The notes: generated by a model from the letters alone, not told the origin. A stretch of 64,000 nucleotides of DNA from Podospora bellae-mahoneyi (GCF_035222275.1 NW_026946360.1:682001-746000); one strand, 5' to 3'; counted from the first letter of the stretch, positions 35,802-47,627 are shown. Program-made: numbers and translations.

Positions 35802-35833
35802 TTCAGGGGTTCAGGGGTTCAGGGGTTCAGGGG
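35802..35833 (+). repeat. 8-bp tandem repeat, four perfect units
   Basis: TTCAGGGG is repeated four times without a mismatch, followed by TCATG. It lies in non-coding accessory DNA. Confidence 0.9.
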
Positions 35834-36550
35834 TCATGTATAAAAGTAGCCTACTTCTCGCATTCTACTTTAGAGAGATTATCGACTTTTTATTCTTTAA
35901 ATTTCGTGCCTTACACGCGTGCAGAAGGATACTAGCCCTCTATTCAGGCCAATCCGGTGCTTATTTTATAGCTTGCGAGTCTATAGCGTCTTTTCTTTGC
36001 CCTACGTGAAGTGCGGCCTGCGAGCGAGTCACTGTCACGAAGGTGTTTTATTCAGGGCCCAGTTGAGGGTATAGTTGTGGTGTTGTGGTTTGTTGTGACC
36101 TTCCGGTAGGAGGGTCCGGTTGGGAGGCTCCGTGGGAGACTCCGAAGGAAGCTCACTTGGGAGATGTCCCTGTAGGGGGCTATCCGGGAGGTTCCAATAC
36201 GCGGCTCACGATGCAGACACCGGAGGCGCACGATGTGGAGACTCTCGGGGAGAGTCTCTAGCGAAGGAAGATGCGGGGGGACTCTACCAAGCTGGTTTTA
36301 CTATGGGAAAAACAGCTTGGGAGGGTCACTGGGGATGCTCAGCTGCCGTAGAAAAATAATAAATTGATTAGTTATACTATAGTTTAACTATCATTTACTT
36401 GTACGTAAGGAGTTAGTAGTTAAAAGTAGGGTAGGTAACTAAATATTGCGCGGCTAGTAAAGGAATAAATTAATCAATTAAATATATATTCAAGCCTTTG
36501 GCAGTAGCTTAAGGCTATAGGGCACGACCTCGAGAGAAAGTGAGAGCAAG
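35834..36550. other. Accessory non-coding DNA with AT-rich block
   Basis: The stretch 36050-36345 is GC-rich and low in coding signal, possibly an old repeat end. The stretch 36350-36530 is AT-rich with TAATCAAT/ATTGATTA motifs in both orientations about 110 bp apart. No gene is seen. Confidence 0.45.
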
Positions 36551-38094
36551 ATGAGACAGGCCAGTGAGAATTTGAAAGTCAGAACCAATGCACAGCAAGC
36601 TTCGAGTCACATGCGGAAAAGCGGGGCGGTGGGACAAAAGGTGCACATGCTTGGAAAGCCCGAGTTTGAAAAACCTTTGATGGCATTGAACGTTTTAGAG
36701 GACATCAAGATCGACTTTACACGTGAGCAAACCTTGATTTACAGGCATATTCTCTCGGAGAAGCCGCTACATTCATTCTGACAGTTATGTGTTGTGATAG
36801 ACGCATTGAAGACGAATTCCGCAAGCGGGCCGTTGACGAACTCGCCCAGAACAAATCCTCTCTGCCTGCCAACTGGTTGCTCTATGTGCTACGTCTCCAC
36901 CAGGCCGTTTCTCATCCGTTCCTGCTGGAGAAGTTGAAAAAGGTTGAGACTGACACCCCCTATATCGTGCAGATTGGGCGTTGGTGTGAAGAGAAGCTGA
37001 AGAACGTGATGGGCATGGGGTACGATGACATTCATGGAACATCGCTGGATGCCAGATTCGATTTCAAGCCGCATCTACTTCGGCTGGAGAAGCATCAGGA
37101 AGAAGACCACATTCGAAATGTCTGCAAGAGATGCGGATTAACACCTGATGATGGATTCAACCCAAAGGCATGTCTATCTTTACACCAATATGCCAACAAT
37201 ATAGGGAATGGAAGTTTAATTAACAGAAAATCTTAGTGCGGGCATCATTTCTTTCGGGAATGTGTCGAGAGTCACCTCTCAGACATGAAGGAGGGCGTTC
37301 AGCATGATCTTGATTGCCGTGTATGCAAGAAGCTCATTACGAACATCAAGGCGTCTCGCAAATCCAAACCAGAGGACCAAAAGAGCACCCCGATATAAAA
37401 GAAGGCGATTCGCGGTGCATGGCGATGTGCCTCTGATCGCAAAGGTCGGGAATTGGGTGATGATGTGAGCGGGATTCAGCCAGTCGGCCCATCAAAGGTC
37501 GAGTCTCTTTTTCTAGACGAAAGTGTAAAATCCGGTCTCGACAAGATTCAAGCACAGGACGACTTCACTGAAAAGGAGGAGATCAAAGTATTCGTATGTG
37601 ATCTTGTTGCTTTTACCATTCTCCCCGGCAAATGTTTCACATTACTCGAAGGTACACCCTTCCCGTGATAGGACTCTGGCAAATATATCTAGGTTGCCTT
37701 GATTCAATGCAGCGGCCAAGCATTGAATCTTGTATGTGCAAACCGAGTATTCATTTTGGATCTTTGGTGGAACTACGCCATCAAGCAACAGGCCTTTGGA
37801 TGCGTGCATTGCATAGGCCAGCAGAAGCAGACCCGGCGAGCCCGTATCGTGGTGAGGAAGACCATTGATGAGCGAATGGCAAAACTACAGCACACCGAAC
37901 TCGTCACGATTGATGCCGCCATCAGAGAACATAACCTTTCCAAGATGGCGCTTACGCCGGGCGAAATTGCTGGCTTGCTCGGTGGGGTTGTTCTAGATGA
38001 ACACGGCAAGATTCAGAACATTGTTTCTGATTGTGACGAAGAAGACAGCGACGAGCAAGGAAATCGCGATGTGGCGTGTCAGGCCCACCGATGA
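36551..38094 (+). pseudogene. Decayed SNF2-family helicase with RING insertion (C-terminal half)
   Basis: Pieces in order match the C-terminal half of a Rad5/Rad16-like SNF2 ATPase. First come the end of the first helicase lobe (36551-36781, IDFTREQTLIYR) and LRLHQAVSHPFLLE. A C3HC4-like RING (CKRCGLTPDDGFNPK, then CGHHFFRECVESHL and CRVCKKLI) is split by an apparent intron at about 37169-37236 whose donor is GCATGT. Then helicase motif V/VI follows (GQALNLVCANRVFILDLWW, QQAFGCVHCIGQ). The arginine-finger motif usually reads GRVHRIGQ; both Arg are Cys here, each explained by C-to-T change. There is a frame break near 36781, an in-frame TAA near 37396, and the start of the second helicase lobe is missing. 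No Walker A half is present upstream, so the gene is truncated as well as mutated. Confidence 0.75.
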
Positions 38095-38238
38095 CGAGAG
38101 GCTGGCTGCTAGCAAACTCTACACAAAACATTCGTTCTGTTCTTGCAAGTCCTTCTCTTCCTTTTCCACAATATCCAAGTCCTCATCATCACTCGCTTTT
38201 CGGGCTTCTTATCTTGCTTGTTGCATTATTTTATCATA

Positions 38239-39818
38239 ATGGCAGCATCACACACAGATGCTGGCCGTTCTCTCGCTCAAGGAGACAGCAAAACCACGCT
38301 CGCTCCATCAGTTCCACCCACCGCCATAAGCTCAACCCAAAAGCTTAACCAACTGTTTGACAGCCCAAAAGAACCCAAGCAAATCACTGGTAGCATTGAG
38401 AAAACAACAGCCACTGCCGCTGCAGCAGCCGTTGAAGATAGAGCCCCCGACGGTGGATATGGCTGGGTCTGCACCTTCTGCAGCTTCATGATCCACGCCA
38501 ACACATGGGGAGTAGGATCACCATGGGGAATATTTCTCGATCGCTACATATCCCAAGGTACTTTTGCGCGAGTGGGGAAGTTTGAGTACGCCATCATCGG
38601 AGGCCTGGCTATGGCTATGGCCCTCATCGTTGCGCCACTGGCAAATCACTGCAAAATAGCCCTGGGAACTCGAGGGACGATTGTGCTAGGGTCCGTGATT
38701 GCATCCATTGGAGTTCATACTTCATCAACTGCATCCAAGGTTTGGCATCTGGTGCTATCGTATGGAGTTTGTTATGGGTTGGGGATGGGGATAGTGTACA
38801 TTCCTGTAAGTTCTGAGCGCTCTGTCGATCGCCGTCGCTGACTGTGTGGTGACAGACCCTCTCCGTTGTCGGCCCCTGGTTTTCCACCCATCGGAGTCTA
38901 GCCATTGGCATTGCGACAGCCGGATCAGGCTTTGGCGGGCTGGGGTACAGCCTTCTCGCCGGCAAGCTCATTGCCACGTACGGAATTCCTTGGACCTGGC
39001 GCATTACGTCCTATATGATGTTCTTCTGCAACTTCTTCTGTGGCTTGCTTGTCAGAGAGAGCCCGGTAACAAAGTCATCTGTCAACAACCCTGCTGCGCC
39101 AAAGTCCTCATCCTTCAGCTTCCACATCTTCACCCGCCCGCAAGTGATTCTCATTCTCATCTGGGGCTTCATGGTGGAACTCGGCTATGTGTCGCTGTTC
39201 TTCTCGCTTCCAAGCCACGCCACCTCCCTCGGCCTCGATCTCAATCAAGGGTCCATTGTCCAAGCCGTGCTGAGCCTCGGTATTGGAATTGGCCGCCCCT
39301 GCGTGGGCTGGGTAAGCGACAGGCAAGGCCGGATCAACACGGCACTGTTGATGACGCTCTTTTGCGGTTTAATCTCTCTTACTTTGTGGATCTATGCCCG
39401 ATCGTATCCCCCGCTGTTGGTATTTGCATTCCTTGCTGGCATCTCATCGGGTACGTTTTGGAGCACTGCCAACCCCATCGTCACAGAAGTGGTGGGATTG
39501 AGGCAGTCCTCGGCCACGTATTCAGCGGTGTGCTTGGTGATGGCGCTGCCTGCTACTTTTGGGGAAGCTATCGCTCTGCAGTTCGTGGATGAGAGCAGGA
39601 CAGATGACGCCAAGTTTTTGCCCTCGCAGGTGTATGTTGGGTGCACGTACTTTGTCGGGGCGGTGGCGTTGTTGATGTTGAGGGCGTGGAGGGTGTGGCA
39701 GTTGCAGAGAAACCTGGCGGACGTGGAAGATGCCGAAGTAGCTGGGGTTGTGCCTGAGGAGAAGATGGTGTATGGGTGGATGATGCCGAGGATGTGGATC
39801 AAGGTTGTGAAGGTATGA
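38239..39818 (+). CDS. MFS transporter, monocarboxylate-permease type
   Basis: Exons 38239-38805 and 38856-39818 (50-nt GT-AG intron) give 509 residues. A hydrophilic N-terminus of about 75 residues precedes the PDGGYGW signature at the start of the first membrane helix, characteristic of the MCT/SLC16-like branch. About twelve hydrophobic helices follow, with GRPCVGWVSDRQGR in the central loop region. Members sit in the plasma membrane and carry monocarboxylates, nicotinate-like acids, riboflavin or siderophore-like cargo; the substrate cannot be read here. The frame also opens upstream at 38143, but MAASH is the better start after a promoter-like region. Lies directly downstream of the SNF2 pseudogene. 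Confidence 0.9.
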
Positions 39819-40324
39819 TGTGACGGAGAGAATGAATCACGACGGTTATGAAGGGCGTTAATGGTTATGGCAATATCGATACTGAATTACTAATAAGGCG
39901 TTGTAGGATCGGTGGGAAGGTAGACAAAAGTTTCTATCGATAGCAGTAATGTTTATTCCTTTTGGACTATGTTCCCAACCTGCCTCACATTCTCTGACGC
40001 CTGTCAATTGTTCAATGAAAGTTGTCCACGATGTGCACACTATGAGAAATGTTCACACACGCAACCCTAAAAACACGAGTGAACAAAGAGCTATCATAAC
40101 CAAGATAGCACGGCATCTAGCGGCATGCAAGTGTATTATCGTTATTTATTATTGCTGTTTTGACATGTCCTCGGCAAAACTCCCAGCATCAGGTATCCTC
40201 CATAACAACATTGGCAGATCAACTACGTCAAGGGTATAAACTTCCAAAAAAACAAAAAAAACAAAAGCAAACAACTGTTCCTTCCCTCCCAAGTCTGTTG
40301 TTCATCAACTCCAATTTTTTTTTA
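39819..40324. other. Convergent 3' region
   Basis: Shared 3' region of the MFS and NCS1 genes, which point toward each other. It contains A-rich runs near 40240-40270 and a T run at 40316-40325. No gene is seen. Confidence 0.6.
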
Positions 40325-42300
40325 TTAAACAACCCTGCCCACATCCTTCTCTCCCTTACCAGGGACATACTCCTGGCTCCCCGTCCCGCTGGCATTGTCA
40401 GCATCATACGCCACTCTCAAGTCATCAATCTCGTCGCCAACCTCCATCCACTTGTCGCTGCAGGCGGGGATGGGGCTGAGCTTGCACAGACCCCAGTACA
40501 CAAACGCTGAGACTCCAAATCCGCCAAAGAAGTTGACGTTGTATACATAAGTGGCGCCAATGGGGACTTCCGTGCCAACAGCTCCGGCAAAACCAACGAC
40601 GTTGATGAGAATGCCCGCGATGTAGGCGGCGTAGGCGCGCCAGTGGAAGCCGTAGGTGAAGCGGTATGGGGAGGTGGGTCGGGCGTCGTAGAGCTCCTTG
40701 ACGTCGAGGTAGCCCCTGCGGACAAAGTAATAGTCGGAAATCATGACGCCGGCGATGGAGGACAGGAACACGGAGTAGGCGGAGAGGTAGGTGGTGAACT
40801 GGTTGGAGTCGGTGAGGAGGGTGTAAGGGCACATGGCGAGACCGACAGCAGCGGCGATGTAACCACCGCGACGAATGTCCAACCAACGAGGCAGAAGGGC
40901 AGTCAAATCGGTACCGGCCGAGACGGAGTTGGCAGCAATGTTGGTGCCGAGCTGGGCGAGGGCAAAAGCGGTAGCAATTACAAAGACGCCGAAACGCCCA
41001 CCAGAACCGCTGTCATCAATGAACTTTTCGAGAAGGTCAAGAGGGTCCCAGATGGGAGCACCGCCGTAGATGACTGTCGAGGAAGAGGAGACGATAATGC
41101 CGATGAATGAGGTGACAGCGAAACCAATAGGGATGGTGAAGAGCTGAGACCAGAGGGCGTCTTTGGGCTTTCCAGCAAAGCGGGAGAAATCGGGGTCGTT
41201 GACAATGAGAGTCGCAAAGTTGGCAATGGAGCTCATCACACCTTTCACGAACTCCCAGGCGAGTTCGGAGCCTTCCAAGCGCGCTGGCTGGCGCACGATA
41301 TCACCGAGCCCTTTGGCGCGAACGACGGCCCAGACCAAGAAGGCGATGCCCGCAACAGGGACGACATACGACTTGACGGTGAACAGATGGCGAATCTTGT
41401 GGACGGGGAACCAGATGGCCGGAAGCGAGCAGAACCAGAAGATGAAGAAAGAAGCGTAATCGGCCGTGGTGGTACCGGAATTCTCAGAGAAGGTATTGGG
41501 GATGGTATTGCGGTCCTAGAAGCTGTGAGTTGGATGGATCCAGGCAACAGACGGCAGCTTTCCAACACTCACCCAAGATAGCCAGATTGCCCTGATCATG
41601 ATGTAGACACACCTCCCTCCAATGTACGACTGGACACCATACCAGATACAAGCTGCGATAGTTGTTAGCCCCCGAAATGCGCCAAGTATGCGGTTCGCGA
41701 GGATCTCGTTGCTCACCCATGACAGCCCGGTTGAACACTGGCCACAAACTTCCCCAGATTCCGAACGAGGATCTGGCCACGACCGGAAACCCAATGTGAT
41801 ACTGTGCACCAATGCGGCCCGTCAAGCAAATAAAGAAGCCAGAAATCGCATAACCAAGCCAGACACAGATCCACGACTGCCACCACGACAGACCGCCCAC
41901 GATCATAGTACCGCTGATCATCCAAGTGTTGATGTTGAACGAATCGGCAATCCAGAAACCGACAAAGTTCCACGGACCCCATTGGCGTCGTTCGGGCTCA
42001 ACCGGTTTGAGATCGTGGTTCGTCAACTGTGGTTGTGTCCGTGTCAGCTTGTCATTGCGACGGGACGAAGACGCGATAGAGGGACATGGATTCTTTTCTG
42101 AAGGCCTAATCCGATATCCATGGATCACGGACAGGTACAGAAAGAGGACGAGCGCGCGGTGTGTGAAGGGAGGAGGAGGTCCGCACCATCAGCTGTGCTG
42201 TTGTCAACCCGGGCTCCTGCTCGACAGCAATCTTGTCCGCGAAGCGCTTGAAGGCATTGCGTCTCCGCGGCGCCTCCGGAGTGAACGTTGTGTTCTCCAT
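40325..42300 (-). CDS. NCS1-family nucleobase/allantoin permease (Fur type)
   Basis: Exons 42300-42187, 42026-41717, 41652-41573 and 41515-40325 on the minus strand give 564 residues; three GT-AG introns sit in the N-terminal third. The product is a 12-helix plasma-membrane symporter. Family signatures include [61 protein letters not shown] and [12 protein letters not shown]1 Fur-type members import uracil, allantoin, uridine or related compounds with protons; which one is not readable. GATAAG sites upstream fit control by the nitrogen GATA factor (AreA/NIT2). Confidence 0.93.
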
Positions 42301-42766
42301 GGCTTCGATGGTATAGAGGGTCGGCCGAGGGCTGTGGGGTTCGGGTCAAAAAATTTGCAAGGTCGAGAGGAGCGTCAAACAGGTTGAGCAGACGAGGGGT
42401 GTTCTAGCTCTCCTCTAGGATGACGCGCTGCTGCGACGGTGCTGCACGGGAGGCCGGGTCGGGGCTCTGTGGGGAGTTGGAATTGATCGACAAAGTTGAG
42501 TCGTCAATGTTGCAGAACACTCCAGGCCAAAAGTAGGGGACCTCTTTTGTACTTATGCAAGATCGAGGTTGAAGAACCGGTGCATTACCGGTGCCAGAGG
42601 CGGAGAAGAAGGGGAGTCTGGATAAGGGCTGTGGCGAGGTGATCCTGGACACCAGCAGACGAGTTATCTGCCATAGGGGCTTGGAGTTTCCAATACCTGC
42701 GTGTCACCGTCATGGAACAGCTGTTGGTTTCTTTGTGGCCGTAGTGGTTGACAATGTCATTCGATA

Positions 42767-42772
42767 CTTATC
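42767..42772 (-). promoter_or_regulatory. GATA-factor site candidate upstream of NCS1 gene
   Basis: GATAAG on the minus strand, about 470 bp upstream of the permease start codon. Confidence 0.4.
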
Positions 42773-43192
42773 TATGCCTAATCGGGTTTCTCGCCCCGCC
42801 GATCTCCAATTCTCAAAGACGGTGAGAATTGCTGTGGTATCGATATCGGCAACACCAAACTGGTGATGCCCCCCTCGGTTCCCCCACGCGTCAACCATGG
42901 CTGGGCTGGCTGCTGGACAGGGGGGCTCTGAAAAGAGGTTCGGTGGCATGCCAACATGGCTGTCGCCCAAGAATTCTAGAGCAGAGCTGGCCGCAGGAGC
43001 TGTATCCCAGGCAAAATGCGCGCTCGAACCAAGGGTCTCGGCCAAACCGTCTGCAAGCTCTTGCAGCTGCTTTTTGTGGGTTGGAAGAAAGTTGGCTTGC
43101 TTGCAGGTGGTCTGTGACCTTGGGAGGCGCTACGGCAGGTCGGAACACCGCTGGAGGCTGTCCAGCCATTGGCCGCCCGCAGGGATGATCCC

Positions 43193-43288
43193 TTATCTTC
43201 GGAGAGCCGTTGACTTGGTGCACGGGAAAAATCTCACTTGGGCATCTTGGCCCTGCACCAAGATGGTCTATCGATAAGCGGGGATAAG
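43193..43288. promoter_or_regulatory. Cluster of three GATAAG motifs
   Basis: GATAAG occurs on the minus strand at 43193-43198 and on the plus strand at 43273-43278 and 43283-43288. Paired sites close together are the preferred binding arrangement of fungal nitrogen GATA factors. They lie about 0.9-1.0 kb upstream of the permease, so a role is possible but not certain. Confidence 0.35.
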
Positions 43289-44652
43289 ATAATGGCCAAT
43301 CGACCCCGCATCTCAGTGGATTCGAAAAGTTTTTACTTGATCCCATCGAGTCAAGCATGGCGGTCGTGAACAAAACCCCATGTTCCCAGGCCGCAAACCC
43401 TCATCCAATTGGGTTAAGGTGCATGTGGGGTACCAAGCAAAGAAGCTTTTCAGTCAGTACCTTATTCAGGAACCTGGAAGATGGCTGCTTGATGTTTGTC
43501 CTCCAGCGGGCGGGCAGAGCCTTTGCTCTTTGATCGGAGGTAAAAGCTTGAGTTGGACTATCTTAGCACGTGAGATTGTCTGTCCTCCCGCACTTGTTCG
43601 GTGAATGCCAAGTCCAAACAAGCCGCCGACGACATCAACTGAAGCTTGGGGTGCTTGGAGGGGTAAGCCACAATGTGCCACCTACAGTAGCTACCAGCCA
43701 TCAACCTGCGCCTAGACCACCCGCAATGCGGGACCGCGATAACCGGAGATAAGTTGCCGGTAGTCCCTGCTCTGTCGAACCACGCGAGGAAAACCAAGAG
43801 CGACCAAGGCCAAACATATCCATCTGTTTTAGTCCTATAGTTGACATCCAAAAGATGACAAAGTTACGAGTTTCCAATATGAAACCTTTCAGATGTTGTC
43901 TTGGCACATTTTCACATGGCATTTTGGGAAACCCACGTTTTGGAGAAACACTTCCCCCAGACCCCATACCAAGCACCAGGTTTGAGGAGGTTGGATGACC
44001 CCCACTCTCACTTTCACACACCATCCAACCTGCCGGTTGAGCAGACCACTAATCAACCACCACGGGACGATACAACTCAGCCTGCAGACAGGGTCCAAAA
44101 AGGTAAAAAAGAGCGCATCTGTATCTGCTGCGTGCCACAAAGCAACAGGGGCTCGAGAAGAGGTGCGCCCTGAGCTTATCTGATGACGGGGTTGCCCCAG
44201 ATCCCGGTGACGATTAAGGTATATCTGATTAGACAGGATGCCATTCGTCGGGGTCGACTGCCGTGGACGTTGCATTCCCCCACGACCCTAATCTCAAGCT
44301 CGACACTAGCAGCTGGCTCTGGGTTCAATGACTTCGAAGCTGGCACCATGTAGGCTTATCCGTAGTTATCCACTTGGCTGGCAAGATACTTTTCACCTGA
44401 GAGCTAGCAGTTACGGCAATTCAGCCTCACCAAACATTGGAGCCGCGGCTAGAGAGAATCAACGTGGAATTGCTAAATGTATTGTCAAACTGCCTTCAAT
44501 GTGGAAGAAGAATGTCCGCCCCAAAGATCATGCCCACCTCTTCGCTTAAGCACATCTGATGCGTCTGATGCATTGCTAGATCCGAGCTACTATACTAGCT
44601 TCAACACCCCATCGCCAGTGCCTTGAAGCCCCTTCCGACACGAGCCTACTCG

Positions 44653-45308
44653 TCAGAACTCTGGTGAGCTATTGGCAATGTCAGCACACGATCCAGCACA
44701 CATGGCAAGGGCAACAACATTTGAGAACTTACCCCAATTTTCAAACGCTCGCAGGCCTCCAAAGTCTCTTGCCAACAAAAGCTGCGTAGCTCTCTGCAGC
44801 TCTCCCTGGGGGATATGGATCTCCCTCTTGACACCATGATCATGGTCAACGTATGTCATAACATTGGGCTGAACGCATTTCCTCTCCGAGGTAGTGGCCA
44901 CGTCCATGCTGGAGGATGGGTACCACTGGCCAGCGCAAGTGTCGTAGGGGCCAAGGTCCACACAGCATCCGAGTAATCCCTCCTGACTGAACGGATGTGT
45001 GATTTCACACCGGCCGTTGGCCTTGGTCTGGCACGAGTTCTGGAAGTAGCCAGCGACAGTGGAGCCGTTGGGACAGCCCTCGCAGTGGACAACACCACAC
45101 CAAGGATCCGAGGCCTGACAGCAAACGGACGCGGGGATATCGCGGCTGATTCGAGTTGGGTTAGATTGGTCGAGCGCCATCGAGGATTCTGAGTGACATA
45201 CCAGCTGATAGTGTCGGCACCATCCCAACAGTCACCTGAACGGTGAAAAAAGAGCCTCTCCGCGGCGCACCCAAGAATGGGAAGCAAAAGAAGGATTGCA
45301 AACAGCAT
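44653..45308 (-). CDS. Small secreted cysteine-rich protein
   Basis: Exons 45308-45202, 45145-44733 and 44660-44653 give 175 residues; the introns are 56 and 72 nt, GT-AG. Residues 1-16 form a strong signal peptide (MLFAILLLLPILGCAA). The mature part holds about 14 cysteines, including ISCRDIPASVCC, CGVVHCEGC, GLLGCCVDLG and ERKCVQP, and then a His/Asp-rich stretch and an amphipathic tail. The last coding exon supplies only 8 nt. I do not recognise a family. Many Cys, small size and secretion resemble fungal effector candidates, but role is inference. The second exon without splicing would run to an earlier stop, which makes the last intron less certain. Confidence 0.75.
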
Positions 45309-46523
45309 GACTGTCGAACTTTGTGGTGATAATTGTGAAGAGGTTTGAGTGATGGGTTGAATCGTGGAAGCGGGAAAGGGAAGGGCGACTTTGACTTCCA
45401 GATCCAGAGGGTGAGTGAGGTAGGTAAGGTAGGTAGGTAGCAGAAAATTCAACTTGTGGCCTGGAATATATCCTCGAAAAGGCAGTCGCGAGACCCGCAC
45501 CTTGGATGCGGGTCAACAGTAAAACTTTGATTCACCAATGAAAATTTGAACCCCCGTCCGAAGTAATTAGGAAGGCACATTGAGACCACAATGGCTCTGT
45601 TATCGGCGAGGGCGGTGAATCCCTTGTGTGATGCTCTTTCCGTTACCTATCCCTGCTTTGACAAAGACAAGGCAGAGGCTTTGCTATTGTATGGATATCA
45701 ATGAGTTGAAATTAGCGGACTCTTTGAGATCGGCTTATCATATCTTCCGATGTGATGAAGACCTCAATCGAAGTTACTGGATATATCCTTGGAAGCAAGC
45801 GGAAACAGGAAAGGCATGACAGAGATAGGGATTAATAAGTGGATATTGGTGTTTGTGACTGACATGTGATTCACACTCTGCAATAACCAAGGACCATACA
45901 TATCACACACACATGGATACCTGGTAAATACTAAACATGCAACGAATATACTCATCTCTGATAAGGTACCTTCTCGTGGAAAGACCAGGTATATCTTGAT
46001 AACTTGATGACAATAATGTCGACATCTGTTCGGATCTAATCAATGTTACTCCTAGAATCAGTCACCAACCCTATTCTGAAACTTTTACTATGCCCTGCCT
46101 GATGTCACTTACCCATTTGGGAGCCTATCAAATACGTGAAGAAACAGTGGTCTCTTGAGGGGTTTTCAGATTCTGCTGGCACTCCGCTACGATTTCTATT
46201 ATCTTCAAATAGACAATCGCCGTATAGGATCTCACGCTCCTTACCGAATACCAATTTACATAGGTTGAATCAGAGCTACAACGTCCTGGACACCAAAAGT
46301 AGGAAGGTAAACAAAGTCCAGCCCCACTGTGGCTGCCCACCACCGAAGCCAACTGTCAAAGCTACCAGGCCTGAAAAATATCAAAGTTTTAAGCACATCT
46401 CTCACAAAAGTATATATTTATCTGGTCTCATTGACATTTGCTTGCCTTTCTTTCATTCATCGCATTCAGCAATCCACTATCACACACAAACAAGATACAC
46501 AGTTTGACAACAAAGTAAACACA
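45309..46523. other. Divergent intergenic region
   Basis: About 1.2 kb between the small secreted protein gene and the next plus-strand gene. A short GTAGG tandem stretch sits at about 45418-45440. No gene or RNA is seen. Confidence 0.5.
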
Positions 46524-47443
46524 ATGCCCAGAATCACTTTTCCTCGCCGTCTCCTCTCGCTCCACATGCTGGATTTCCGCCCTCGAGCTTCCTATCAGTA
46601 CCAGCGAAAAAGATCTGTCTTCAGGCCAGTGCGCCCAGCCCCAAACCCCAATCAACCCATGATCCAGCCAGACCCCAACCGTCAGCACTATCGCATCAAA
46701 ACAGGCCTCCTCACACTCGACACCCCCTCGCTAGTACATCACGAACCACTATTCTTAACCACCGCTGCAGCCGTCTCATCCCCATCCTTCCCCGGTTCAC
46801 CTGGTCCCCCCGGCGGCCCCTCAGACCCAAAGGACCCCCCCCTCCCCCCCTTTGATCTCGAACTGGGCTTCATCTCTCTAGACTATGCTCTCTCTGTCCC
46901 GCGCTCCCTCTTGGACCTCGTAGAGAAGGATCGGGATGAGCACGGTTTCAGCCTTGGTCCCCTCTCGAACAAGGGCACAGTAGAGATGCAAACGGACTCT
47001 GACCAGAGCGATTGCGCCGAGATGACTACAACGATTGTGCTCCGAACCAGGTCAACTTGAAATCCACCCAAAGCGGACGACATTAGGGAGATATTGATGG
47101 CTGAAAATAGGGGGAAGGTAAGAATGGGAAGGGGAAGCAGCAGCGATCGGTTGCCGGAGGAGCTCGTTGCTTCATGTAAGTTGACATTGCCCGAATTGAA
47201 TAAGAGAGGGGATGAGAGTTGTTGACTGACAAACAATAGGATATCGCGAGGAGATTAGCCCAATTCCTCAAGTACGGCGCTGTGAGGGGCTCGACTATGA
47301 ATTTGGATGGCCAGTTCCCGGATTCGATGACGGTTAAGGACGCCATCTGGCCGGTGTATCAGGCTGCGAGGGAGAGACAAGGGTTCATGGATCCAGGCGA
47401 TCTGATGATGAGTGACAGGAGCATGATGGACTTCAATGTGTAG
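46524..47443 (+). CDS. Hypothetical protein with an internal TGA or 36-nt intron
   Basis: From ATG 46524 the frame runs 178 codons to TGA at 47058-47060, with a Pro-rich middle and an Asp/Glu-rich end. The same frame goes on past the TGA (ADDIREILMAENRGK) to a good intron 47118-47239 and a last exon 47240-47443 that reads smoothly (DIARRLAQFLKYGAVRG to MMDFNV). A putative mini-intron GTCAAC..CATTAG at 47051-47086 is exactly 36 nt, a multiple of three, and would remove the TGA. That is shorter than usual fungal introns and has a weak donor. The alternatives are a nonsense mutation or a true stop with a fossil 3' half. No family is recognised. Convergent with the next gene. Confidence 0.5.
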
Positions 47444-47627
47444 GTAGTCTACAAGATTCGCTTATGGTGTCGTCGGAAACATCTGAAATCCAAAAAGCTT
47501 TCTTGGCCGGGTGATTAGTGGTCTTGAAGGTATCCGAAAAATGTAAAAGGCAGTCAATCAAACAGTACTCAGCTGTTGAGAATAAAGTTAGCATTTAGTC
47601 TACATATATCATCCAATTCAATGTTTC

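Larger units (their letters stand above)
42301..44652. other. Long intergenic region, no gene recognised
   Basis: About 2.35 kb between the NCS1 permease start and the 3' end of the small secreted protein gene. Several overlapping frames of 100-160 codons occur at 42710-43373 on both strands, but none has recognisable content. The GATA motifs lie here. Confidence 0.5.

Noticed and set aside
36361-36485. ATTGATTA and TAATCAAT about 110 bp apart as possible MITE ends
   Set aside because: The match is short and AT-rich, and no further end similarity or target duplication was found.
42710-43373. Several frames of 100-160 codons on both strands
   Set aside because: Simultaneously open frames on both strands with no shared domain suggest composition, not coding.
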